This document shows positions 7,797 through 15,394 of a stretch of 22,648 bases of DNA, in pieces. Source of the DNA: a virus. The translations under genes were made by a program, and so were the position numbers. Below the pieces are notes generated by a model, which was not told the DNA's origin, did not search any database, and saw only the letters and a list, made by a program, of their open reading frames with translations. Each line of letters begins with the position of its first letter. Within the stretch, counting starts at the first letter, position 1. The DNA lies in the IMG/VR virus record IMGVR_UViG_3300018028_000002, positions 1-22,648 of that record; one strand, written 5' to 3'.

Positions 7797-10018
7797 TATT
7801 GAACCATCTGAACATCTTCTTCATTAGTAATTGGTGCGGGCTTATCTAACGGATTTCTCTTCGGCTGCAGAGTCGATTGAGCCATTTGCGCCTGTTGTTG
7901 TGCCATTTGCTGTTGCATCAATACATCTTTATGAGCTTTCGCATGTAATAGAACGTTTCGATAACCATCGGAATTATCAGACTTAGCAACACGACCAGCA
8001 TCGGACACAAGCCAATCACGACACACAGTAAACTCAAGCATATGATTGTCAATATCAGGATCGATTTCAATAGATGGTACCTCAGTAGGTGGCGGTGGAG
8101 GCATACCACTCATCAATGATTGTTGCATCATCATCGGATCGGGTGGCATAGTAATCACCCTACTCTGTAATAACAGTTTAATTTCTTCATATTGTTTATT
8201 CCGATCATCTTCACCTGGAATAATGAAATCATTGAGGCCAATGGCCTGTCGAATAACTGGTAAATTTTCAGGCGCGCCAAGTATCGATAAGAGTTCAGGA
8301 TTCGATGATTGCAAGAGTTGCATCACCGCATCTTTAATTTGATTCCATGTTAAGGGAAGATTTTCATTCGCTTCGAGTTCAATCTTACCAATTTTGCCTT
8401 CAAGTTCAGCCTTGCGAATAAACACATTGATGAAATTACCGTCTTTCGTTCGATTGACATCACGCTCGTCATCTTGCATCGATTCAATGAATCCTGGTAT
8501 CGCTTTTCTGAATATCTCTTTCCACCAAACTGTTAATGTCTTCCAGGTGATTTGCAAACGTTGTTGAGCTTGCGCGCGGCTCATGGAATATTCGGATGCG
8601 GTTTTACTTTCCATCGAACCGCCGAATAATGATGGAAGCGCGCCCGTCACGAGTTGACCTAATTCCTGTATGTTACGCGCAAATGGTAATACCTCTTGAG
8701 AAAGAGTTGCGGTCTTTACTTCATAGAAACCATCTGACACACGTTTATTACCTGATATCGTTTTAGAGGGAATAATCGCACCTGGTGAGACGCGCATCTG
8801 CCTGTAAGCATTGAAATCTAAGAATTGGGGGTCTGCGAGTGTTTGTGGAATACCATGTTCAATCGTTTGAAGAACAAGTGAAATGATGTCATTCGTAATC
8901 TCTTGGACCGAAACGACGAGCGAAGCAAGGGGATCATAATGAACATTATCAGTCAGTGGATTGTAAACAAGAGTCCAATGCGAATCTAATTTCTCTGAAA
9001 CCGCATCAGCGAATTTATCGTTGACCCGCGCGAGTTTAAAACCGTCAGGAAACAATCGTCGTAAAATCTTTTCATCATCCTCACTCAACACAAAATATGA
9101 ACATGGTCTGAACCATGTTTCTTCACATGTGACGAGATCCTTCGGATAATCACCCATGTAATGTGCTGGCAAGCGCGCATACGCGGCCCAATCGTCTCCA
9201 CCTTTAATGCCTGGTTCAATGTCTAAATCTGAGTAACGCTCCATCGCAAACACGTAATTAATTTCATATTCGTATTGTAAATAAGGACATTCTGATTGAT
9301 TTCGCGCGTAATTAGGAACTTTTACATTTAATCCACCGAATACTTCTAATAATTGCCTAGATTTAGGTTTATCAATTTTGGATACGAGTTTTGATATAAC
9401 AATTTCTTCCTGTTGTAATTCGGGAACAATTATGTTGCCACATTGTTCACATGACATCGATTCAGGATCAACAGGCTCATTACAGATAGGACATTTAGAT
9501 GATGTAGTTGGTTCAGTAATATTCATATAAGTCTCTTCAGGATATGTTCCGTATGATTCATCCTCCTTGTTATAATTGTGACAAACGATTAAGCCCTCTG
9601 TGCAATACAGAAAGAGTGCGTGGAGCCAGAGAAGAGGAGCGTTATTATGTTTAAAAATGAGCGCAGCGATCTTATCTCCGGCGCGCGCTGTGAGAAGGTC
9701 CATTGGTGAATCGGCATCGTCTGGGTAGCATTTTATAGGAGGTACGATGATTGACAGTGCAGCGATGATTGATTCGAGATATGCTTTTAATACATTGACT
9801 TCTTTATTATAGTAGTCTCCATCATCATTAGTTTCATTATTGATACGCCAATCATGCGCGACTTCACTATAATAAATTTGCTGTATGCCTTGCCATAATA
9901 GTTTGTATTCCTTCCACTTCTTAACTTGCTGTTCTCTGACAAATGCGTCCTCAGCATCAAAATGCTCAGCAAGCGTCATGAAAATCTTAATTTCGTCTTC
10001 TGTAAACTTTTTAGCCAT
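7796..10018 (-). CDS. Portal protein with zinc-ribbon insert
   Basis: The product has 740 residues, the size of P22-type portals. It starts with helices containing VKKWKEYKLLWQGIQQIYY and a long stem-like region (NVLKAYLESIIAALSIIVPP). Later parts carry YNPLTDNVHYDPLASLVVSV and LPSLFGGSMESKTASEYSMS, typical of the clip, wing and crown regions of large portals. Residues 176-193 have CPIC and CEQC separated by 10 residues, a zinc-ribbon insert. The C-terminus is Met-, Pro- and Gln-rich (VLMQQQMAQQQAQMAQ), like a barrel extension or disordered tail. The portal forms the dodecameric DNA gate that the large terminase docks on. TAATG overlaps tie it to small genes on both sides. Confidence comes from length, pattern and position before scaffold and capsid. 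Confidence 0.82.
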   Translation of the reverse strand: MAKKFTEDEIKIFMTLAEHFDAEDAFVREQQVKKWKEYKLLWQGIQQIYYSEVAHDWRINNETNDDGDYYNKEVNVLKAYLESIIAALSIIVPPIKCYPDDADSPMDLLTARAGDKIAALIFKHNNAPLLWLHALFLYCTEGLIVCHNYNKEDESYGTYPEETYMNITEPTTSSKCPICNEPVDPESMSCEQCGNIIVPELQQEEIVISKLVSKIDKPKSRQLLEVFGGLNVKVPNYARNQSECPYLQYEYEINYVFAMERYSDLDIEPGIKGGDDWAAYARLPAHYMGDYPKDLVTCEETWFRPCSYFVLSEDDEKILRRLFPDGFKLARVNDKFADAVSEKLDSHWTLVYNPLTDNVHYDPLASLVVSVQEITNDIISLVLQTIEHGIPQTLADPQFLDFNAYRQMRVSPGAIIPSKTISGNKRVSDGFYEVKTATLSQEVLPFARNIQELGQLVTGALPSLFGGSMESKTASEYSMSRAQAQQRLQITWKTLTVWWKEIFRKAIPGFIESMQDDERDVNRTKDGNFINVFIRKAELEGKIGKIELEANENLPLTWNQIKDAVMQLLQSSNPELLSILGAPENLPVIRQAIGLNDFIIPGEDDRNKQYEEIKLLLQSRVITMPPDPMMMQQSLMSGMPPPPPTEVPSIEIDPDIDNHMLEFTVCRDWLVSDAGRVAKSDNSDGYRNVLLHAKAHKDVLMQQQMAQQQAQMAQSTLQPKRNPLDKPAPITNEEDVQMVQ

Positions 10019-10173
10019 TACTTCATCTTAACGAACATACTTCGTTTCTTTCCAGGTGTCTTGTGAATAAATTCGCGCGCAACAGATTCACTTGGGCCAA
10101 TTCCCTTTTTAGGTTTGGCGCCGTGACTAATCGCTTGCATGAATTTGTATTGTTTCGCACTCTTTGCAGGCAT
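10018..10173 (-). CDS. Small basic DUF3008-like protein, 51 residues
   Basis: The frame starts at an ATG that overlaps the upstream TAA as TAATG and ends in a TAA that overlaps the portal ATG as TAATG. The product begins MPAKSAKQYKFMQAISHGAK. This is close to the M-P-A-K-S-K-x-Q-x-R-F-M opening known from DUF3008-type small phage proteins. The rest is basic (VAREFIHKTPGKKRSMFV). Function of the family is unknown to me. The gene is easily missed because it is short. Confidence 0.75.
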   Translation of the reverse strand: MPAKSAKQYKFMQAISHGAKPKKGIGPSESVAREFIHKTPGKKRSMFVKMK

Positions 10174-10454
10174 TACATGCCTCCCATCATCCTTTTACCC
10201 TGACTTGGTGGTCGCATCATATTAAAACTTGGTGAAGGTCCAATTCCCATCATGGGTTGCTGTCCTCCCATTTGACCCCCCATTTGACCCATCATATTTT
10301 GCATTTGTCCCATACCAGGATTCATTTGACCCATCATGCCTTGTAATCCTGCAGCTGATGGATTAATTCCTCCCATTCCGCCCATGCCTTGAGGTTGCAT
10401 CATCGCGCCACGACCTACTCCACTAAGCGCGCCCATCATATCCTGTTTAGCCAT
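10173..10454 (-). CDS. Met/Gly/Gln-rich low-complexity protein
   Basis: The product has 93 residues, about a quarter of them Met and another quarter Gly, arranged as GMMGQMNPGMGQMQNMMGQM-like repeats. It has no predicted globular core, signal peptide or membrane segment. It lies one base after the glycosyltransferase stop and overlaps the DUF3008-like gene as TAATG. Similar Met/Gln-rich stretches occur at the C-terminus of the portal encoded just downstream, so a portal-associated disordered protein is possible. This is inference. The full-length open frame between tightly coupled genes argues that it is real. Confidence 0.6.
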   Translation of the reverse strand: MAKQDMMGALSGVGRGAMMQPQGMGGMGGINPSAAGLQGMMGQMNPGMGQMQNMMGQMGGQMGGQQPMMGIGPSPSFNMMRPPSQGKRMMGGM

Positions 10455-10455
10455 A

Positions 10456-11142
10456 TCAAACTCCTTGAAACTCGTAATTCTTACTTATATCGATTTGTGG
10501 TGTTTTCAATACAATTTGACCAGTCGTATCATATCCTGTGAACCATTTGTTATCGGTTTTATCAGGCCAAACAATCATGGTGCCAATATGACCAACTCGG
10601 CATTCTGTGTCACACCAACAGTGATAACGTTGCGCGCGCCAAAAAAATCCAATATCATCGCACCATTCTTCCGAATTCAATTCACCTAATCGAAAATATG
10701 GCTTGGTCATTCTATCGAAAACTGATGTCCTAATTAAACAGAAACCAAGACCAGCCGCAGCAATATGAAATAATCGAGGTTCATTTCCAATCAAATTGAC
10801 GAAGTGCGCGCCTCCATCATCATTAAACTTACTAAATATCAATGGTTGATGGGGATAAGCGCGCGAGTAATATAATCCAGAAATAATTTCTTTATCATGC
10901 TCTAACAACTGATTGAGAGCGTTAGGACGAGGTGCCATATCATCATCGACGAATAGAATATGAGAACAATCTCGCGCGCGCGCCTGTTCTACAATTAAAT
11001 TGCGTCCTTTCGCCGGAGATCGATCATGACATATCGCAATCATTGTTTCAGGAGGCTTTTCGAGAAGATTTATGTAATCATAAAAATCCGCTCGACGGGC
11101 GTACTCACCAGTAATCACACCAATCAAAACTCTTTTTACCAT
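10456..11142 (-). CDS. Glycosyltransferase, GT-A fold, family 2-like
   Basis: The product has 228 residues. It opens with a hydrophobic strand (RVLIGVITGEYARR), followed by DRSPAKGRNLIVEQA and the key HILFVDDDMAPRP segment. D66-D68 is the DxD motif that binds a nucleotide-sugar and divalent cation in GT-A enzymes. ISGLYYSRAYPHQPLIF and AGLGFCLIRTSVFDRM are acceptor-site-like segments, and SEEWCDDIGFFWRAQ at about 157-171 resembles the E/D-D acidic motif before the final helix. H185 could be a further metal ligand. The protein is probably cytoplasmic, as no membrane segment is seen. In the head gene block it may glycosylate a virion protein, or modify host surface sugar or phage DNA. Donor and acceptor cannot be told from sequence. 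Confidence 0.8.
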   Translation of the reverse strand: MVKRVLIGVITGEYARRADFYDYINLLEKPPETMIAICHDRSPAKGRNLIVEQARARDCSHILFVDDDMAPRPNALNQLLEHDKEIISGLYYSRAYPHQPLIFSKFNDDGGAHFVNLIGNEPRLFHIAAAGLGFCLIRTSVFDRMTKPYFRLGELNSEEWCDDIGFFWRAQRYHCWCDTECRVGHIGTMIVWPDKTDNKWFTGYDTTGQIVLKTPQIDISKNYEFQGV

Positions 11143-11180
11143 AAAATTGAGCTAGTCTCTCCTAGCAGTCACGCCTAAGA

Positions 11181-11288
11181 TTACCCGATTATCTGGTTTT
11201 CCGGCGTTCTCATAACCGTGATTCGCACATGTCCAGGCTGCATGACCAATGTACTAGGACCCCCAACTTTCCATTGGTATCTCCGCAA
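11181..11288 (-). CDS. Possible small beta-rich protein, 35 residues
   Basis: The 168-base gap between the glycosyltransferase gene and the next structural-like gene holds one protein-like frame. It ends TAA at 11183-11181 and reads YQWKVGGPSTLVMQPGHVRI followed by TVMRTPENQIIG. Alternating hydrophobic residues look like two beta strands. A TTG at 11288 gives 35 residues; the frame is open back to about 11335 with only rare starts (CTG, ATT), and there is no good ribosome binding site. It may be a real small gene, or the remnant or fused tail of a neighbour after a frameshift. I do not recognise it. Confidence 0.35.
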   Translation of the reverse strand: MRRYQWKVGGPSTLVMQPGHVRITVMRTPENQIIG

Positions 11289-11310
11289 ACTATTGGGGAC
11301 GGATTCGATT

Positions 11311-11616
11311 TCACTTAATGTAATATTTAGCAGTCAACGGATCATACAAAGCCAACAATGGAATACCAGTCGTCGGCGTAGCGATAGCATTGATGTTTCC
11401 TGCTGTCGTATAAGCAACTGGTGTCGCGTGCGTGTGAATAAAGCACAGCATGTGAGCACCAGTTACAGGTGGAGTGAGTGTAGCGATTGCTGTATTACCG
11501 CTAACAAACGTGATAAATGTTGATGGGGCAATCGTCGTTGTACTTGCCAATGTAACTGGAGCTTTATTCGCAATACTTTGAACTGTTTCTAAATCCGCGT
11601 GCATTAAATCATTCAT
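11311..11616 (-). CDS. Small Thr/Ala-rich structural-like protein
   Basis: The product has about 101 residues and is rich in Thr, Ala, Ile and Pro (NKAPVTLASTTTIAPSTFIT, TAIATLTPPVTGAHMLCFIH). This is a beta-rich pattern seen in phage decoration or fibre C-terminal domains. A strong site, GGAGG, lies 5 bases before the ATG at 11616; an ATG one codon earlier at 11619 leaves too little spacing, so I chose 11616. The last residues, LYDPLTAKYYIK, resemble the end of small virion surface proteins. Role is inferred from composition and from neighbours that are head or packaging genes. Confidence 0.65.
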   Translation of the reverse strand: MNDLMHADLETVQSIANKAPVTLASTTTIAPSTFITFVSGNTAIATLTPPVTGAHMLCFIHTHATPVAYTTAGNINAIATPTTGIPLLALYDPLTAKYYIK

Positions 11617-11632
11617 CATCCCCTCCGTTTAA

Positions 11633-12010
11633 TTAACTAACACCTAATTCCTTTTCCAATTCGTCAACTGAACTATCTTTAATCGAATCCCCCGAAACCA
11701 CTTTTAACTCCTTTTCCTTCTCCTTAATCAATTGTGCTTGTTTTCTATCTTCCGCCTCTAATTCCTGTCGCCTAACATTCCATGGCACAGTTCGCGGTTT
11801 CATTTGATCATAATTCACCGGATTCGTTATTGGTTGTTCCGGTTCCTTAATCAATTTGTTGAGAAGTTCGCGCTTCTCATAATTCGCTATTTCTAATTGA
11901 TGTTTCAACGTCTCACAACTCGCGCAAACTCGCGCATCCTGAATTTCGTCATGACATTCTTGACAATGCGGTTGAAAAATATGATGAATAAAACGAATGA
12001 ATTTATTCAT
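11633..12010 (-). CDS. Phage protein with N-terminal zinc ribbon and charged helix
   Basis: The product has 125 residues. Near the N-terminus CQEC and CASC pairs (about residues 16-31) form a likely zinc ribbon. A long helix follows (LKHQLEIANYEKRELLNKLI), then a conserved-looking PRTVPWNVRRQELEAEDRKQ segment. I recall this combination (two Cys pairs, LEIANxEK, then a PWNVRR box) from unassigned proteins of uncultured phages, usually near head genes. The start overlaps the end of the LAGLIDADG gene by 8 bases (ATGAATAA). No membrane segment is clear despite a hydrophobic first dozen residues. Function is unknown. Confidence 0.65.
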   Translation of the reverse strand: MNKFIRFIHHIFQPHCQECHDEIQDARVCASCETLKHQLEIANYEKRELLNKLIKEPEQPITNPVNYDQMKPRTVPWNVRRQELEAEDRKQAQLIKEKEKELKVVSGDSIKDSSVDELEKELGVS

Positions 12011-12425
12011 AAACTGTTTTTTTCAATAATTTTAATGCCATTGGTAACGCTTCTTTAACAGTAATTCCCAAATGTGCGGCATAAACTTGAGCAAGTCTAA
12101 ATTCTTTTGCCCCATTTTCAGATTGCCAAAAGTGAATAATTTCTCTTATATCTCTTTTTCGTCTAGTACTCATCATTGGATATATAGTCATCATCCATGA
12201 TACAGCAAGAGTTCCATAAAGCCAAAATCTATAAATATTTTGTTGATTTCCACCTCTAGCTTGGAATCCAATTTTTGATTGAGGAGACATTATATCTCGT
12301 AATTTCTCAACTGTATCTTTATCAGTTTGATTAACATATATTCTTGGCGAACCCTTGTTGACCCCAAAATATCCTTCACCTTCAAGGAGTCCCGCTACCC
12401 AAGCAATATCTTTAACAGTTTTCAT
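12003..12425 (-). CDS. LAGLIDADG-family homing endonuclease, free-standing
   Basis: The product has 140 residues with one LAGLIDADG motif near the N-terminus (AWVAGLLEGEGYF, residues 8-20). E17 is the acidic residue at the catalytic metal-binding position. A beta segment (RIYVNQTDKDTVEKLRDIM), a second sheet (NIYRFWLYGTLAVSWMM) and a helical C-terminal part follow. One motif implies action as a homodimer that makes double-strand breaks at a long target. The gene begins in a TAATG overlap with the large terminase stop. It is more AT-rich than its neighbours by eye and has none of the GCGCGC tracts common elsewhere, which suggests later acquisition. No intron or intein splits the terminase, so it is a free-standing mobile gene. 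Confidence 0.8.
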   Translation of the reverse strand: MKTVKDIAWVAGLLEGEGYFGVNKGSPRIYVNQTDKDTVEKLRDIMSPQSKIGFQARGGNQQNIYRFWLYGTLAVSWMMTIYPMMSTRRKRDIREIIHFWQSENGAKEFRLAQVYAAHLGITVKEALPMALKLLKKTVYE

Positions 12426-14053
12426 TATCTATGTTTATGACTATATCTAGAAACTGGTTGAATTGTACCGCTCGTTTCAATATGATGCATATTTCGATAA
12501 TATTGAGTGTAATCCCTATTATTTTGTAATCTTTCCAACAGAATTTGCTGTTTTAGGATTTTATTGAATTCGTACTGAGCCTCGTCATAAAATCGATGAG
12601 CTGTATCTAACAAATAACGAAGTCCGTCGTACGAATCATCACCTTGGAACTCGGCCACATCTTCGGCCGGTTTATTGTTCTTCGGTTTATCGTATGACGC
12701 AGCTTTAATCGCTTCAATCACTACCGGACAACAATTTGGATGATTTGTATGATCAGCTTCGCTACACAAAGATATTTGAAGTTTAGGTAAATTGTCCTCA
12801 ATTTTTGGCGCGTCGTACATCGATAGATAGGCTTTGTAGTCATCTAGTCCTCTTGTACGAAGCAACCTCATTGCATATTCTTCATCGTATGGTGACAATT
12901 CTTTTGCTGATAAAAGAGGTTTAGGTTTCCATCGTAAATACTCGTGAATTAACATTTTACCCGACACGCGCGAACCAGGACTGTTATTAGCTAGCTCGAT
13001 TGGAAACTGTATCTCTTGCTCAATTTGTTGTTGGATGGTCTGCTCCTGACCCCTATCCTGGTTCGCGGAACGACAAAACTTGACGATGCGTGGTTTTTCT
13101 TTTTCGATCCAGTATCGCAATTCTCCAGCCCATTCAGCAATGCGTGTTTGAATAAAGTTCAGCTCACGATATAAATATACTCTTTTTTGGGGTGAAATAG
13201 CGGCACAACCAATCCATGTTGACGCGCGATATCCCCAGTCTCCTACGAAAATACGAGGCCAAAATTCCGGGATGTCGAACGGTTCACATGTATGAAGCGC
13301 GTTAGGCGGTTCATCAGGAAACTTCCTATCACGAAATTCGTCAAATACTTGTCCCTGAAATGCATCGAAATTGCCATACAGCTTCGCCTGTTTCTCAGCT
13401 TCAGGAAGCGCATCAAGTGATTGACGATACGTTGGATCGATATAATCTTCATTGTCTTTTAACGTAGCGAATATGAAGATGCGTTTGTTACCACCTCTTC
13501 CAACTAATATTTTGCCACCAGGTTTATAAGGATCGACGAACCGTTTCTTTGTCCATGTATGACCAATTCCACCGGGCATACCTGCTGTGCGTATAATTGC
13601 TGGTAAATCTCTATCAGATGATCGAACGCGCGTAAATCCTATGTACAAATAAATGTATTCAGTAAATGAAGTGATTTCATCAGGCGTAAAGAGATTAATC
13701 TCCATTGAATCGTATTTTCTTACGTCTGATTCATTTTCACAGTGTCCTAAATAGATGCGCGCGCCCGATGGAAATGTCCAGACCATTTCAGATTTATTGA
13801 ATTCAGCGCCAAATTTCGAATATATTTGTTGGGAACGTGGTACAATTTCATTACGAAGTTCGGGAAACGTACGGCGAAGGAAGAGTTGTTTGAAATGAGG
13901 ATTTTCATGCCATTTATGAACAATTGGATACAAAAGTAATACTTGACTTTTCCCGCTACCCGCGCCACCTAAATACGCGGCTTCCTTAATCGAAGTTGGA
14001 AGTGCTAAAAAGGTCGCTTGTTTTTTGTTTGGCTTGAATTCGTTCTTAGTCAC
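12425..14053 (-). CDS. terL: Terminase large subunit
   Basis: The product has 542 residues from a GTG at 14053. The ATPase domain has Walker A GGAGSGKS (residues 29-36), and a Walker B-like INLFTPDE (119-126) whose final Glu is the catalytic carboxylate. FATLKDNEDY (near 195-204) lies at the motor coupling region. The nuclease domain begins IFVGDWGY, where D272 is the first metal-binding acidic residue of the RNase H-like fold; DSYDGLRYLLDTAH near the end carries the last. The enzyme pumps DNA into the prohead through the portal and cuts it. The frame is open upstream to 14101, but that start would overlap the 42-residue gene by 52 bases, while GTG at 14053 gives a GTGA overlap like other junctions here. 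The gene is intact and has no intron. Confidence 0.92.
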   Translation of the reverse strand: MTKNEFKPNKKQATFLALPTSIKEAAYLGGAGSGKSQVLLLYPIVHKWHENPHFKQLFLRRTFPELRNEIVPRSQQIYSKFGAEFNKSEMVWTFPSGARIYLGHCENESDVRKYDSMEINLFTPDEITSFTEYIYLYIGFTRVRSSDRDLPAIIRTAGMPGGIGHTWTKKRFVDPYKPGGKILVGRGGNKRIFIFATLKDNEDYIDPTYRQSLDALPEAEKQAKLYGNFDAFQGQVFDEFRDRKFPDEPPNALHTCEPFDIPEFWPRIFVGDWGYRASTWIGCAAISPQKRVYLYRELNFIQTRIAEWAGELRYWIEKEKPRIVKFCRSANQDRGQEQTIQQQIEQEIQFPIELANNSPGSRVSGKMLIHEYLRWKPKPLLSAKELSPYDEEYAMRLLRTRGLDDYKAYLSMYDAPKIEDNLPKLQISLCSEADHTNHPNCCPVVIEAIKAASYDKPKNNKPAEDVAEFQGDDSYDGLRYLLDTAHRFYDEAQYEFNKILKQQILLERLQNNRDYTQYYRNMHHIETSGTIQPVSRYSHKHR

Positions 14054-14178
14054 CGCACACCAATTAACATTGAAATACAAATCAACAATACAGGAACCCA
14101 AAGTGGTACTTTTCCACTAATACCACTCACCAATGTTAAGCCAAATGCGATCAACACTAAAATGAAATGAATAGTCAT
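14050..14178 (-). CDS. Small two-segment membrane protein, 42 residues
   Basis: The ATG at 14178 overlaps the upstream TGA as ATGA, and the TGA at 14052-14050 overlaps the terminase GTG. The product begins MTIHFILVLIAFGLTLVSGI, a hydrophobic segment, then a short SGKVPLW turn and a second hydrophobic segment (VPVLLICISMLIGV). A small hairpin membrane protein of this pattern, with a KxPLWxxVLLL box, is frequent in tailed phages as I recall. Function is unknown; a holin-like or accessory membrane role is possible but not shown. Confidence 0.7.
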   Translation of the reverse strand: MTIHFILVLIAFGLTLVSGISGKVPLWVPVLLICISMLIGVR

Positions 14179-14525
14179 GTCGTGTCGATATTCCGCGCAA
14201 TTGTCAATGGTTCACCTGAATCGTTCGTTGTTTGTATAGATGAATGATAATTGCTTCCATCAGCGAATTCAAGATGCGCCTGAATACTAAAATTACCTTC
14301 AACAGTATGAAATGTATCGGATGTAACTACATAAACTAAATAGAATATTCCTGTTGCTTCATCTTCTTCAATCGTTGCTGTACGAGTGAGAATCGTGTCA
14401 TCATTGAATTTGAATAATATTTCTTTTACAGTCGCATCGCTGGGATCAAATGGAATTCCATTGTCCAGAATTTGAATTCTGTATTCAGTTCCTATATCGA
14501 GAAGGTGAATATCACTATCGTTCAA
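14175..14525 (-). CDS. Baseplate upper protein (BppU) N-terminal-like domain protein
   Basis: The product has 116 residues from a TTG start. It reads DIHLLDIGTEYRIQILDNGI, then DATVKEILFKFNDDTILTRT and a closing immunoglobulin-like part (TVEGNFSIQAHLEFADGSNY). This is the known pattern of the small beta-sandwich in phage BppU-like proteins: a D-x-G-T opening, the D-A-T-V-K box, then a strand with an LxFxDG turn. Such domains attach fibres to the tail or baseplate. It lies between fibre-region genes and the terminase. The TTG lacks a clear binding site, and the 11-base overlap with the upstream gene suggests coupling. The start is therefore less sure than the gene. Confidence 0.7.
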   Translation of the reverse strand: MNDSDIHLLDIGTEYRIQILDNGIPFDPSDATVKEILFKFNDDTILTRTATIEEDEATGIFYLVYVVTSDTFHTVEGNFSIQAHLEFADGSNYHSSIQTTNDSGEPLTIARNIDTT

Positions 14526-14733
14526 TTGTTGTATTCACTTTCGTTCGTATTTGACTAACTAAATCAACACTAGAGTGAATTATGGCCCGCGCCGTCACGA
14601 CCCGTCGAATTTCGGCTCTTGCAAGGACTATTAAATCTGATGTAACCAGACCTGGAGAAATAATAACTGATATACCATATGAACCGAATACAATCGAGCC
14701 GAAGCGCGCATAACCAAATATTGCTGGTCCCAT
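14515..14733 (-). CDS. Small unknown phage protein, 72 residues
   Basis: The product opens with a Gly- and aromatic-rich stretch (MGPAIFGYARFGSIVFGSYG), then a hydrophobic segment (ISVIISPGLVTSDLIVLARA) and a basic helix-like end (EIRRVVTARAIIHSS). The ATG overlaps the upstream TAA as TAATG. I do not recognise a family. The first 40 residues could be membrane-associated, but Gly and Tyr content also fits a beta-rich structural peptide. Position between fibre-linked genes suggests a tail role. Confidence 0.55.
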   Translation of the reverse strand: MGPAIFGYARFGSIVFGSYGISVIISPGLVTSDLIVLARAEIRRVVTARAIIHSSVDLVSQIRTKVNTTIER

Positions 14734-15116
14734 TACTCCACTTTTTCGGCTGTATCCAACTTATCTGACAATTCAACAATTACATCGGTCAATCCTGCTG
14801 ACCACTGCGTGTTATCAAAATATTCTATTAACCTCTTGTAGTCAGATTGATCAAGTTCGATTGATAGTCCATCTTCTCGAAGCGCGCGCATTCTCATATC
14901 TAAATTACCGTTAATCGGTTCGGGGCCTTCGGCCTCAGAAATCGATTTCAATTGTTTAAGAATTTTTGCTTCGCTCCGATGATCTTCCTTCGTTTGTTTT
15001 TTGTCTCGTTCGGCTGAACCTCGACTAATAAAAGCTTCATAAACAAGTCTGAACTCTTGTTTCGTACTGAATGTAAATCGTCGTTTCATACGTGGTAATC
15101 GCGCCTCTCGACCCAC
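14733..15116 (-). CDS. Charged phage protein of unknown function
   Basis: The product has 127 residues from a GTG. The first part is basic (RLPRMKRRFTFSTKQEFRLV); the centre is helical and charged (SAERDKKQTKEDHRSEAKIL). The C-terminus has a block of alternating acidic and hydrophobic residues (LRALREDGLSIELDQ-like, then YKRLIEYFDNTQW and VIVELSDKLDTAE). The pattern L-x-L-x-Q/E followed by a helix ending in W is common in small unassigned phage proteins. The GTG lacks a good binding site; an ATG ten codons in (15089) is an alternative start. No motif assigns a function. Confidence 0.58.
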   Translation of the reverse strand: MGREARLPRMKRRFTFSTKQEFRLVYEAFISRGSAERDKKQTKEDHRSEAKILKQLKSISEAEGPEPINGNLDMRMRALREDGLSIELDQSDYKRLIEYFDNTQWSAGLTDVIVELSDKLDTAEKVE

Positions 15117-15124
15117 ATCACTAA

Positions 15125-15376
15125 TTAACTGAGGGTTAAATTCGCATTAATATCAGCGATTCGAGTCGCGCTTGCCGCATCCGCGGCAGTTGAAGCAACT
15201 AATGGAACCTCGACTTGTCGTAAAAGATCAATCCAATAATCACGAATATCACTTTTAAGAAAAGCAATCTTTTGAGGAGTTGTCATAGCGGTGATGTCTA
15301 CACCACGAATTTTTGCGACAGCCTGAACAAGTCGTGGTGCCTGACCATCAGGAATTGTTATGGTGAATGAAGCCAC
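15125..15376 (-). CDS. Small phage protein of the fibre region, 83 residues
   Basis: The product begins MASFTITIPDGQAPRLVQAV, a beta strand then a helix, and ends in an Ala-rich helix (AADAASATRIADINANLTLS). A very strong binding site, GGAGGTGA, lies 4 bases before the GTG start, so the start is well supported and expression may be high. The opening F-T-I-T-I-P-D-G-Q is familiar from small proteins next to tail fibre genes in uncultured phages. Function is unknown. Confidence 0.65.
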   Translation of the reverse strand: MASFTITIPDGQAPRLVQAVAKIRGVDITAMTTPQKIAFLKSDIRDYWIDLLRQVEVPLVASTAADAASATRIADINANLTLS

Positions 15377-15394
15377 AATCTCACCTCCACGTCA

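Noticed and set aside
12003-14053. Intron or intein in the terminase gene because of the neighbouring LAGLIDADG gene
   Set aside because: The terminase frame is continuous from Walker A to the last nuclease motif and no splice-type motif is seen; the endonuclease is free-standing.
14054-14101. N-terminal extension of the large terminase
   Set aside because: The extra 16 codons would overlap the 42-residue membrane protein gene by 52 bases and add no conserved residue, while GTG at 14053 gives the standard overlap.
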